Shown here piece by piece: positions 7,872 through 15,465 of a stretch of 57,675 nt of DNA. The stretch's first letter is position 1; each line of letters opens with the position of its first letter. Where the stretch lies: positions 1-57,675 of the forward strand of contig CAJQJL010000003.1 of the NCBI GenBank assembly GCA_905478665.1. The letters run 5' to 3'. Position numbers and translations under genes: made by a program. The DNA comes from an uncultured Flavobacteriales bacterium (GTDB taxonomy: Bacteria; Bacteroidota; Bacteroidia; Flavobacteriales_D; Crocinitomicaceae). The notes beneath the pieces are model-generated. The model was not told the DNA's origin. It searched no databases and saw only the letters and a list, made by a program, of their open reading frames with translations.

Positions 7872-8114
7872 ATGGAGTTAATTAAAGTTATCAGTGGCTT
7901 AATTGCCACTTCTGGAGTATTAAGCCTAATAGGAGTTGGATTGGTTCAACTCAGAAAAATCATCAACAAGTATCAAGATTGTCGTAATGACAAACTTCAC
8001 ATTGAAGCTGAGGTTAAAATCAACCGTGAAAACAATAGAACTGCTCTTAAATTAGCAGAGAAAGGTCAAAAAATGGATAATGACCAATCCCCCTCAATGA
8101 CCAGAGCATCGTAG
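7872..8114 (+). CDS. Small single-pass membrane protein (paralogue of 6947)
   Basis: 80 aa from the ATG at 7872. An in-frame TTG at 7863 would add MEI, but the ATG start matches that of the paralogue. Hydrophobic helix at about residues 4-26, then QLRKIINKY, a charged tail with EAEVKINRENNR, and a C-terminal polar end. It shares its layout with the 60-aa product at 6947 and is longer by the C-terminal ~20 residues. Preceded by two perfect hairpins. Function unknown. Confidence 0.55.
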   Translation: MELIKVISGLIATSGVLSLIGVGLVQLRKIINKYQDCRNDKLHIEAEVKINRENNRTALKLAEKGQKMDNDQSPSMTRAS

Positions 8115-8182
8115 TAACTATGCATCTTGCGTTCATTCAAGAGTCAGATTTGGTTAATAATGAACAAGTTGATTACTGAATC

Positions 8183-8300
8183 TAAATCCTCCAAAAAGTT
8201 AGAACTATCAACCCTAGGGGTCACTCTGATTAAAGCGTTTACCAAAAGTGGACGCTTTTTTCATGCTTTCTAGTCAAGCTTGCTTGTTCTATAAATTATG
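8183..8300. repeat. Repeat B, copy 1
   Basis: The core at 8193-8224 matches 10648-10679 at 30 of 32 positions (AAAAAGTTAGAA, then TATCAAC, then CTAGGGGTCAC). It is followed by a terminator-like hairpin and a shared TCAAGCTTG. The core plus GTCAC resembles the T-arm and acceptor end of a tRNA gene, but no complete tRNA is present upstream. Confidence 0.75.
8232..8261 (+). terminator. Hairpin with T-run within repeat B copy 1
   Basis: Stem AAAGCGT (8232-8238) pairs with ACGCTTT (8252-8258) and is followed by T residues. Likely terminates transcription from the small genes upstream. Confidence 0.7.
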
Positions 8301-8374
8301 AAAAAGCGGGCTATGAGTGCAACGAATGACGCTTTAATACACTGATTTTCGGGCACAATAGGATCTAAAATCCT

Positions 8375-8633
8375 GACGGGCTCACAATGAAAGAGTCAAT
8401 CCGCTAAGGGTTGACTCTTTTCCATTCAAAACAGCTTGTTTTTCAAATACTTACACAGACACATCTCTGGTTCTAACTTTTGGTATAAAAGTTAGAACTG
8501 CGTGAAATGGTTGGCAGATCTTGGCAAAACTAAAGAGGTCTCTTGAGTTAAAAAAACGTAATAGCGTTTAGCCAATAGTTATGTGTAACGAAGGTATAGC
8601 CCGATAACCCACATTCGATGGATACTCAGTATT
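8375..8633. repeat. Repeat A, copy 2
   Basis: Partner of 5094-5341. This copy has a better inverted repeat: GTTCTAACTTTT (8470-8481) pairs perfectly with AAAAGTTAGAAC a few bases later. The 45-base core is at 8500-8544. It sits upstream of the T9SS beta-helix gene, as copy 1 sits upstream of the small-gene operon. Confidence 0.8.
8390..8421 (+). terminator. Hairpin at the start of repeat A copy 2
   Basis: Perfect 10-base stem: AAAGAGTCAA (8390-8399) with TTGACTCTTT (8411-8420), followed by T. Equivalent to the terminator at 5112. Confidence 0.7.
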
Positions 8634-8918
8634 CATGAGCCATGCTGTGTGAATAGTATCTTTTTTGTTTTCACAGGTTGTACTCTATTTTTAGACATTG
8701 CAATGCAAGGGTTTTTAGATAATAAACCGCATCTAATCTTTTTAATAACGTTTGTACGCATGGTAAAATCCTTTAATTGAATCCTTGCGCTCTCTTTTCA
8801 TCACTATTTTGCCCTATCTCGTCACATTTCATAAGTAAAATGTGGGAAAAGGATTAACACCTTTTATTTTCATTAACTCAAACCAATTGGTTAATGTTTA
8901 ATTCTTAAATTTTATATT

Positions 8919-10532
8919 ATGTTAAAACAACTTTTAATTATCACCGCTATGATGAGCGGAACAATCTCAGCAGCTAATGCGCTCGATATCACGACCAGTG
9001 TAACCTGGGGCACTACAACTATTAACGAAGACATCATCATAAAACCTGGAGGACATCTCACCGTTCAAAACGGTACTCTATATATGGGAGAAACCTACAG
9101 AATTCATATTGAAGACGGAGGGCAATTCACAGGTCTTTACGGCGAAGTAACTTCTGCATCTGGCTTGAACGGTCTATCAGGTATAGATGGGTGGCGAGGA
9201 TTCATAATTGACCGTACACCAATCACTGCTCCAACAATATTCTACGCCATCTATCTATGGGATTTCGATGTTAACAATTGTCATTCGGCTTTTGACATAA
9301 ATACGCTTTCAGGCGGTGGTCTACAATCCCACAATCGTGAGATTATTGCCTACAACAGTACAGTTGAAAATAACTATATACATCTTGAAATATCCAATAA
9401 CTCAGGATCGACACCACTGTCGACTTTCACCAATAGTATGATAAACTTTGATAATTGTGTTTTTGGCGAAGCCGGTTTCCTATCTAACATGTTAATGAAC
9501 AATGTCAGTGATATTCGTTTTCTGAATTGTTCATTTACAGGATCTGGTTCAGATCCAAAATCCACATATATTGATACATATAACAATCACAAAATACTTA
9601 TATCCAGATGTGAATTTATCGGTGAGATGACAAATCACGTAATTATAGGGTCTAATTGTGAAGAATTACGAGTTCTCAATAACACCTTCATTCTGGATGA
9701 CATGGGAATCCCGCGAATAGGAATCGGAAGTACTGATATAGAATTAGGAGCGATATATACCAATCCTCAGATTAGTGGAAATTCATTCAGATCAAGTTCT
9801 CCCGTTAACTATGACGCAGCTGGTATATATATGGGGGGATTGAGTGGCTCGAGTATGTCAGGAGGCACAATAAACAATAATTCATTCTCTTACCTCGGCT
9901 ACGGGGGATATTTTCAGGCATTGACTAATGATAATGTAATCGAAAAAAACAATTTCAGAGGTTGTTATAAGGCAACTTACTTCGTCAGTGAAAATAACGG
10001 CGTTGAAATTCGTTGTAATCAATTTACTGTGTGTACTACAGATATTGAGATTGGAGACGGAGCAATACTTCAAGACCAAAGCGGGAGCAATTCGGACAAT
10101 AGCAACACTTTTTCTAGCGTTGGAACAGGAGCTGCTAATATTATAAATAACGGCCCAGTAACGTTCAGGTATTACTACAACTCGAATCCGCCAGCTGTTA
10201 TTGTTGGAGGCAATGTAGCACGAATTTACACCACAGATGTCTATGAATGTGAAGGTGGAAGCTCTTCTAAGAGTATGATTTCCTTTGACGAAAAAACAGA
10301 CAAAGCGATTCGTATATACCCTAACCCTGCAACAACAACGATAAACTATGAAGTGATTGATGCAAGCATCGAAAACATTATACTAATGAATATGGAAGGG
10401 CGCATTGTAGCTGAAGCATCGGCAAGCAATAATACTTCGATGGATGTCTCTGAGCTTACACCTGGGATTTACTTTTTGGTAGGCATGTCAAATAAGCAAA
10501 TTATCTACAGAGAGAAAGTCAGTATTCAGTAA
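8919..10532 (+). CDS. T9SS-secreted beta-helix-like surface protein
   Basis: 537 aa. Signal peptide (about residues 1-21, ending SAANA), then ~430 residues rich in Asn, Gly, Ser and hydrophobic beta segments with repeated N-N-x-F/I turns (YNSTVENNYIH, LNNTFILDD, ISGNSFRSS, INNNSFSY, IEKNNFRGC). This suggests a right-handed parallel beta-helix as in polysaccharide-binding or lyase-like proteins. The last ~75 residues are a type A T9SS sorting domain: IRIYPNPA, then ILMNMEGRIV and LTPGIYFLVG. It should be exported and attached to, or released from, the cell surface. No catalytic residues recognised. Confidence 0.8.
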   Translation: MLKQLLIITAMMSGTISAANALDITTSVTWGTTTINEDIIIKPGGHLTVQNGTLYMGETYRIHIEDGGQFTGLYGEVTSASGLNGLSGIDGWRGFIIDRTPITAPTIFYAIYLWDFDVNNCHSAFDINTLSGGGLQSHNREIIAYNSTVENNYIHLEISNNSGSTPLSTFTNSMINFDNCVFGEAGFLSNMLMNNVSDIRFLNCSFTGSGSDPKSTYIDTYNNHKILISRCEFIGEMTNHVIIGSNCEELRVLNNTFILDDMGIPRIGIGSTDIELGAIYTNPQISGNSFRSSSPVNYDAAGIYMGGLSGSSMSGGTINNNSFSYLGYGGYFQALTNDNVIEKNNFRGCYKATYFVSENNGVEIRCNQFTVCTTDIEIGDGAILQDQSGSNSDNSNTFSSVGTGAANIINNGPVTFRYYYNSNPPAVIVGGNVARIYTTDVYECEGGSSSKSMISFDEKTDKAIRIYPNPATTTINYEVIDASIENIILMNMEGRIVAEASASNNTSMDVSELTPGIYFLVGMSNKQIIYREKVSIQ

Positions 10533-10547
10533 GAATTATTATGAGTG

Positions 10548-10579
10548 AATAGGTCGTCGCAAATACGACGACCTATTTT
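10548..10579 (+). terminator. Strong terminator after the beta-helix protein gene
   Basis: Perfect 12-base stem AATAGGTCGTCG (10548-10559) with its complement at 10566-10577 and a 6-base loop, followed by TT. 15 bases after the stop codon. Confidence 0.85.
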
Positions 10580-10633
10580 CATAATTGGAGTATTTTCCCT
10601 TCCTCTAATCAAGTAATACCTCCAGTACCTTCT

Positions 10634-10760
10634 CCAAATCCTCTTTCAAAAAGTTAGAAATATCAACGCTAGGGGTCACAATGATAAAAGCACTTCCCAA
10701 TTGGGTGGTGCTTTTTTTGTTGGGTTAAATCAAGCTTGTTAGAATTTGAAATCACGAAAA
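10634..10760. repeat. Repeat B, copy 2
   Basis: Partner of 8183-8300, with core at 10648-10679. The core is followed by GTCACAATGAT and a hairpin whose stem sequence differs from that of copy 1 (GCAC instead of GCGT) while the layout is kept. TCAAGCTTG is shared downstream. Confidence 0.75.
10687..10719 (+). terminator. Hairpin with T-run within repeat B copy 2
   Basis: AAAGCAC (10687-10693) pairs with GTGCTTT (10708-10714), enclosing the palindrome CCCAATTGGG and followed by seven T. Confidence 0.75.
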
Positions 10761-10951
10761 ATTACTGGGACATACATAATGAGTTAGTAGTACTCGCCAT
10801 TGTGCGATGATATAGGATAAAAGTCAAATAATAGTCACCTAGAACTAAATACTTTTTCAAGTATATTGAAAGATTATTTTTCGTTTATAAAAAAAACTTA
10901 ACTGAATCCAGAACAGTGGAAAATTATCAAATGAAGACAAGACTACACTAG

Positions 10952-11617
10952 TCATTCAATACTTGCCGAAAGTTTCTTCTTCTTCAATTTCAATTTATAA
11001 CTCAACATCACGCCTATAATATGCTGTCGTTCTGGCTTTTTAATGAAAATATCATCTTGCAATCGATAGAAGGTAGATACATTCATGTTTTTCATCACTC
11101 GCCAGTCTAGGCCTACGGTAAATCGTGAAACTCTAAATTCATTCTTTCCATTCAACCGAAAAAAGATTTCATAAGCAGTGTATGGGTCTACCAACTTACT
11201 AAGATTGTACTTGAATTGTACTTTGTTTCTTAAATACGTTTTTTTCTTTCCAATGACATCTTGAAAACGCAAGCGATAGGAAAACGAAAGGGGGAAGTCC
11301 TTCTTGTCCAAAGTAAAAACCCCATCAAAAGCTACTCTGTTAAGACCTTTCTTTCCAGGACGAACAATGTATCTGTGGTTCCCTCTAAGGCTAAAATAGT
11401 TGTTAATCTTAAACTTTAATTCGAGTTCTGTAAACGATTTCTTCAGTGAGGAGATCGTATCATTAAATCGAAATTGTTCAGTAAGATCTATGCCAATTCT
11501 TTTGCCTAATCGAAGCTGAAAAGTTGCTCCAGTCCACAATTCTAAATCTGCAGGTCGTTGCGCATTAACACCTTCGATCAAACAAAAAAACAACAAAAAA
11601 GAAATGATCTTCTTCAT
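10952..11617 (-). CDS. DUF2490 outer-membrane beta-barrel protein
   Basis: 221 aa. Signal peptide MKKIISFLLFFCLIEGVNAQ, then alternating beta strands with amphipathic pattern and motifs typical of DUF2490: DLELWTGATFQLRLGKRIGIDL, then FRLNGKNEFRVSRFTVGLDWR and LSYKL near the C-terminus. DUF2490 proteins are small outer-membrane barrels of unknown role, common in Bacteroidota. Encoded 11 bases downstream of the YCF48-type protein, so probably in the same transcript and driven from the ECF-type promoter in front of that gene. Substrate not predictable. Confidence 0.85.
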   Translation of the reverse strand: MKKIISFLLFFCLIEGVNAQRPADLELWTGATFQLRLGKRIGIDLTEQFRFNDTISSLKKSFTELELKFKINNYFSLRGNHRYIVRPGKKGLNRVAFDGVFTLDKKDFPLSFSYRLRFQDVIGKKKTYLRNKVQFKYNLSKLVDPYTAYEIFFRLNGKNEFRVSRFTVGLDWRVMKNMNVSTFYRLQDDIFIKKPERQHIIGVMLSYKLKLKKKKLSASIE

Positions 11618-11628
11618 TTGGTAGGTAA

Positions 11629-12861
11629 TTAATTAAAAATAATTTTCTCCTGAATTGATATACCGCTTTCAGCTATAACCCGAACTAGGTAGATTCCAGC
11701 GTCCCACTTTTTTCGGGAAATTAGAGTTGTCTTGCTGTTTACTATTTGCTCGCGATAAACACAGTTTCCAGTAAGGTCATACAATTGTACTTCCCAATTT
11801 TCTGCTGTTGACAGTTCCACTTTGATTTTATCAGTTGCTGGGTTTGGATATAGATTCATGGACACTGTTGCCGATAATTCGTCAAGTGCATTTGGTGGTG
11901 ATATTCCATACACGTATATAACCCCAGCATTTCCGCAAAACCAACCAAGTGTTTCATTTCTCATGGAAATGGACATAATATCTTCCTGTGTTCCACTCGT
12001 TTCGGGAATCCAATTTACGCCTGCGTCGGTAGTTTTTAAAACTGTTCCTGCAGTCCCAACAGCCCAACCTGTTGTGTCATTCACAAAGGTGACATCCGTT
12101 AAATCTTCAGCCGTTCCACTAGTTTGAGTGTTCCAATTTATTCCCCAATCGTTGGTAAACAATATTACGCCTGCTTTGCCTACAACCCATCCTGTTGAAT
12201 CATTGACAAAGGATACAGCATTGAGGTCTTCATTCGTTCCACTCGATAAATTTGTCCAATTGGTACCAGCGTCAACAGAACTAATAATGATTCCAGCCTT
12301 GCCGACCACGTACCCATTCGTTGTTGTGGTAAAGAAGACCCCATTAAGATGATCTCCTGTAGAAGCGCTGATATCTGTCCAGTTGGTCCCGCCATCAGAA
12401 GTTCTCAGCACAAAATCATTCCGACCTACGGTCCATCCTGTGTTTGCATCGGCAAAATATACGTCTACTAACCTTTCTGGTTGAGCTGGTCCTGCCGACC
12501 ATGTAGTTCCTCCATCTATTGTGGTTATTATGACACCATTGCCCGACAATTGGTTTCTTCCAACTCCAAATCCCTTTTGGTCATTGACAAAATAACTGCC
12601 AAGAATCTGATAAATTGGAGAACCCATATCTTGCTGAAACCAAAGCGCACCTTGATTTGTACTTTTTGTTAGATATCCAGAAGCAAATCCTCCGATTCCG
12701 TCTAGCGAATCTCCAAATGACCATCCTGTGCTATTTGTGGCATAAAATATTTCATTTAAATCCGATAATGTATGCGAATTTTGAGGCCACCAACTTTGGC
12801 TATTCGCCTTTGGAGTCCAAAAGAACAACGCGCTAATACATAAAATGTAATGTAGTTTCAT
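11629..12861 (-). CDS. T9SS-sorted YCF48/BNR-type beta-propeller protein
   Basis: 410 aa. Signal peptide residues 1-21 (ends KANSQ). Five or more YCF48-like propeller repeats follow, each with a GW.VG(K/T)AG(V/I)I...T.D.G.NW pattern (for example GWTVGRNDFVLRTSDGGTNW and GWAVGTAGTVLKTTDAGVNW). A type A T9SS sorting domain ends the protein (LYPNPATDKIKV, then GIYLVRVIAESG). It is likely a surface-exposed adhesin-like propeller. In plastids, YCF48 itself is a photosystem II assembly factor, which is irrelevant here beyond the fold. A shared ECF promoter motif lies at 12887-12915. Confidence 0.88.
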   Translation of the reverse strand: MKLHYILCISALFFWTPKANSQSWWPQNSHTLSDLNEIFYATNSTGWSFGDSLDGIGGFASGYLTKSTNQGALWFQQDMGSPIYQILGSYFVNDQKGFGVGRNQLSGNGVIITTIDGGTTWSAGPAQPERLVDVYFADANTGWTVGRNDFVLRTSDGGTNWTDISASTGDHLNGVFFTTTTNGYVVGKAGIIISSVDAGTNWTNLSSGTNEDLNAVSFVNDSTGWVVGKAGVILFTNDWGINWNTQTSGTAEDLTDVTFVNDTTGWAVGTAGTVLKTTDAGVNWIPETSGTQEDIMSISMRNETLGWFCGNAGVIYVYGISPPNALDELSATVSMNLYPNPATDKIKVELSTAENWEVQLYDLTGNCVYREQIVNSKTTLISRKKWDAGIYLVRVIAESGISIQEKIIFN

Positions 12862-12886
12862 AGGTATGATTTTAATGTTTGTAGAA

Positions 12887-12915
12887 ATAAGATACTTGAG
12901 TCCCTAAAAGGTTGG
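12887..12915 (-). promoter_or_regulatory. ECF-type promoter motif before the YCF48 gene
   Basis: On the minus strand, -35-like CCAACC (12915-12910), 17-base spacer, then -10-like TCTTAT (12892-12887). Expected start of transcription about 20 bases before the ATG. The same motif occurs at 15408-15436 (+) and 15303-15274 (-). The CTTCCCAACCTTTT context is shared with the 15408 copy. Confidence 0.6.
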
Positions 12916-12968
12916 GAAGGGGCAAAAAAAATTGTAGGACTGTGTTTCAATTAATTGAAATCTCTGAA

Positions 12969-14696
12969 TTAGAAGCGATACTTCAACCCTGTTGATAACC
13001 CCATAGAATATGGGTGTGAAAGCACAGGAGTATTTTTTCCTAAGGACATCAACGAAACTTTAAATGAAGGTTGAACCGTTAATGAAAATCCTTTGCTCAA
13101 GTCGAATTCTGTGCCAATTCCAAGCATCCCACTGAGGTTGACTGATCGAAACTTGTCCAACTCGCTTATCTTCAAATCTTCGTAAGTTTCAGCTCCCACA
13201 ACTCTATTATCTTGCTTCTGCGCGACTATAAAATCAGTGGAAATTCCAGCACTAATGGTAAACTTGGTTTTTCCTGTGCCAATCGTATATTCTGTTGAAA
13301 TTGGAATTCGAATAAAACTTAATTTCTGATTCGTTTCTACTAAAAAGAATGTGCTTTCTTCTTCCTCCTCTTCTTCTTCAACTTCCTTGAGTTCTTCACT
13401 GCTAAGGGTTATTGTTCCCAGTGACGTCTCAAAATCAAACTCTCCTGAAAGCGTGTCAACAGTTACCACATTTACAGGTGTATCACCATTGCTGTACGCT
13501 TGTTTATATGTACCATAACTAACCCCTGCCCTCACTGACCAATGGCTGTTGATATCAAATCCAGCAGTTACTCCGAAACGGTACGTATATCCGCCTTTTT
13601 CCGCTCGATTGAGATCATCCGTCATCACTGTAGAATTGTTTCTAATAAATCTATACGAGTACTCTGGTGAGAAATAAAGAGCGAGTGTGATGCGTGAAGA
13701 TTTTTTTGGTTCATTCGGTTTTGATACGGCAGAAGTCTGAGTTGCCAAAGCATCGCTATTCACATCCGAGGAATCCTTTTCTGAGAATTTTTCCTCTGAA
13801 ACTTCCTTAGCATTTTTCAATTGTTCAGATTTCGTTGGAGTAGTGCTTCGCTTGTCTTTGTTCGAATCTACATTTTCAACAACTTCTGATTCCGACGATG
13901 CTTTATCTGTCAATCCTGTTTCAATAATTTCTTCCTTTACAAGCGGCTGTCCTTGAGCTTCTGTTAAGATCCTTTTTTCCGGTGTACGGTCTGTTTCATC
14001 ATCGCCAATTTGCGTGACTAATTCAGCTTGAACTCCTTCTTCATCTAATTTCAGAGAAGAAGACTCGTCTTGTCCACCATTGTCACTCGCTATTTCTTCC
14101 TCCTGAACTTTATCAGGGCCTCCTTCAGTTTTTACACTGGTTCTTTCCTCTTTTTCTTTGTCATCTATTTGCGTGACTAATTTCACCTGTGCACTTTCCT
14201 CACTTGACGCATTTTGCTTATCTATTTCCAGCGCAAGAGACATTACTTCTTGCTCTTCATTTTTATTCGCGATCAATTTCTCTTGGTCTCCATCAACCTC
14301 TTTTTCTTCAGCCTTCTCCTTAATCTCGTTTTCGCTGCCTCTATCATCTATACTTACTTCTGTGGTCGTCGTGTTTTCAGAACCCTCACTTCCCCTCTGT
14401 TCCAATGATTCCACTGTTCCTTTAACTTCCATGGAACCAACCATTTTCTCTGCTCTCAATTCCCCATCTTGAGCATTCCTTTCATAAAAAAGGATAGTTC
14501 CTGACATCAATACAACCACGACAAGGGAAAACCATAACATAAACCCAAAACGTTTCTTGTATTTATTGGTAGCGTCTAACTCCTCTGCTCGAGCACTAAT
14601 ATTGCTCCAGAGTCCTTCAGGAGGGGTAATTTCATGCCCATCCAATCGCTCATTTACCCGTTTGTCAAACTCATTATGTTCTAATTGATCACTCAC
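12969..14696 (-). CDS. Anti-sigma-like protein fused to an outer-membrane beta-barrel domain
   Basis: 575 aa, GTG start, 4 bases after the ECF sigma gene stop. Residues 1-44 form a short polar N-terminus (PPEGLWSNISARAEELD) as in Bacteroidota anti-sigma/outer-membrane hybrid proteins. Residues 45-67 are one transmembrane helix (FMLWFSLVVVVLMSGTILF). Residues ~70-330 are a very long Glu/Asp/Ser/Lys-rich, apparently disordered linker with an imperfect repeat (AQVKLVTQIDD... and AELVTQIGDD...). Residues ~335-575 are a porin-like barrel (outer-membrane beta-barrel/PorT-like) ending in the classical aromatic residue (GLKYRF). The layout would place the N-terminus in the cytoplasm and the barrel in the outer membrane. 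Probably sequesters the sigma factor and senses envelope status. Confidence 0.75.
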   Translation of the reverse strand: MSDQLEHNEFDKRVNERLDGHEITPPEGLWSNISARAEELDATNKYKKRFGFMLWFSLVVVVLMSGTILFYERNAQDGELRAEKMVGSMEVKGTVESLEQRGSEGSENTTTTEVSIDDRGSENEIKEKAEEKEVDGDQEKLIANKNEEQEVMSLALEIDKQNASSEESAQVKLVTQIDDKEKEERTSVKTEGGPDKVQEEEIASDNGGQDESSSLKLDEEGVQAELVTQIGDDETDRTPEKRILTEAQGQPLVKEEIIETGLTDKASSESEVVENVDSNKDKRSTTPTKSEQLKNAKEVSEEKFSEKDSSDVNSDALATQTSAVSKPNEPKKSSRITLALYFSPEYSYRFIRNNSTVMTDDLNRAEKGGYTYRFGVTAGFDINSHWSVRAGVSYGTYKQAYSNGDTPVNVVTVDTLSGEFDFETSLGTITLSSEELKEVEEEEEEEESTFFLVETNQKLSFIRIPISTEYTIGTGKTKFTISAGISTDFIVAQKQDNRVVGAETYEDLKISELDKFRSVNLSGMLGIGTEFDLSKGFSLTVQPSFKVSLMSLGKNTPVLSHPYSMGLSTGLKYRF

Positions 14697-14700
14697 TCTA

Positions 14701-15330
14701 TTAGCTGATTTTTCTATTTAGTTTCACTTCATTCTTTTGTATAGCTCTCATTAATATTTTTCTCGCATCATGCAATTGCGACTTTGATGTACCTACAGCT
14801 ATCCCTAATTTCTCACTTATTTCCTTGTGGGAATAGCCCTCTACAACATACATATTGAAGACTTCTCGGCATCCATTGGGTAGTTTTTGGATTAATTCAA
14901 TGAGCTCCTTCGTCTCCAAAATACTTAAAGCATTGTTAACCTCACTATATTCTAGGCCTTCACTTTGCCAATTTTCCAGGACATATATTTTTTGCTTTTG
15001 CTTAATGTATTGTAATGCTGTATTCACAAAAATTTGTTTAACCCATCCGCTTAATGCTTGATAATTTTGAAGCTGTCCAATGTTTTTATAAATCAAATAG
15101 AAAGCCTGCTGAAAAATTTCTTCAGCATCTTCCTTGCTTCTAGCATACCGATAACACACACTAAGCATTTGTCCAGAATACTTGTCATACAAGGTTTTCC
15201 TTGCATCACGGTTCCCCTTTATGCAACCCTTTACGAGTGTATTTAATTCTGAATCCTTGATCGTTCTTTTCTTATAAGATGACCATCGTACTAAAAAGGT
15301 TGGGTTGGGGGTAAAATAATGTTTTCGCAT
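14701..15330 (-). CDS. ECF RNA polymerase sigma factor
   Basis: 209 aa as listed from the only in-frame ATG. Region 2 (about residues 40-110) holds LYDKYSGQMLSVCYRYARSK and DAEEIFQQAFYLIYKNI. Region 4 (about 140-200) holds LPNGCREVFNMYVVEGYSHKEISEKLGIAVGTSKSQLHDAR, a helix-turn-helix. The first ~23 residues are unusual: homologues begin near DSELNTLVKGC (about residue 27), and the DNA coding for this extension contains an ECF-type promoter motif (15303-15274). The true start may therefore be an atypical codon near 15262, with a very short leader. Autoregulated, and likely controls the YCF48 and PKD adhesin genes. Confidence 0.92.
   Translation of the reverse strand: MRKHYFTPNPTFLVRWSSYKKRTIKDSELNTLVKGCIKGNRDARKTLYDKYSGQMLSVCYRYARSKEDAEEIFQQAFYLIYKNIGQLQNYQALSGWVKQIFVNTALQYIKQKQKIYVLENWQSEGLEYSEVNNALSILETKELIELIQKLPNGCREVFNMYVVEGYSHKEISEKLGIAVGTSKSQLHDARKILMRAIQKNEVKLNRKIS
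15274..15303 (-). promoter_or_regulatory. ECF-type promoter motif in front of (or inside) the sigma gene
   Basis: Minus strand CCAACC (15303-15298; a second overlapping copy at 15308-15303), 18-base spacer, then TCTTAT (15279-15274). It lies within the annotated 5' end of the sigma gene, which suggests autoregulation and a later translation start. Confidence 0.55.
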
Positions 15331-15407
15331 TTACTGAACTAACCCCAATCTTTCGAATTCCAGCAAAATGTTATTCGTAAAAAAAGTGAAGAAATTTTCT
15401 TGTCTTC

Positions 15408-15436
15408 CCAACCTTTTTGGCACTTCCCAATCCTAC
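15408..15436 (+). promoter_or_regulatory. ECF-type promoter motif before the PKD adhesin operon
   Basis: CCAACC (15408-15413), 17-base spacer, TCCTAC (15431-15436). The ATG at 15466 lies 30 bases further on, a normal distance. Matches the motif in front of the YCF48 gene, including the upstream CTTCCCAACCTTTT. Confidence 0.6.
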
Positions 15437-15465
15437 TATTACTACTAATTAAAGTATAAGCTACT

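Larger units (their letters stand above)
8115..8918. other. 804-base intergenic region holding repeat B copy 1 and repeat A copy 2
   Basis: No credible gene. In order it holds repeat B copy 1 (8183-8300) with its hairpin, repeat A copy 2 (8375-8633) with its hairpin and a 12-base palindrome, and then about 280 bases of AT-rich sequence leading to the T9SS gene. Open frames here are under 20 codons. Confidence 0.7.
10533..10951. other. 419-base convergent intergenic region with repeat B copy 2
   Basis: Contains the strong terminator at 10548, repeat B copy 2 (10634-10760) and an AT-rich tail up to the end of the convergent gene at 10952. No gene seen. Confidence 0.7.

Noticed and set aside
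8183-8400. A complete tRNA gene in front of the GGGGTCAC motif
   Set aside because: No D-arm, anticodon stem or complementary 5' acceptor strand was found within 90 bases upstream; only the 3' end looks tRNA-like.
5094-8633. Integron attC sites in repeats A
   Set aside because: GTTAT-type right ends are present, but the matching left (RYYYAAC) and L boxes do not pair, and no integron integrase is in the window.
14158-14472. Plus-strand frame opposite the anti-sigma linker
   Set aside because: It arises from the low-complexity Glu/Ser-rich coding sequence on the minus strand (antisense Ser/Phe-rich translation).
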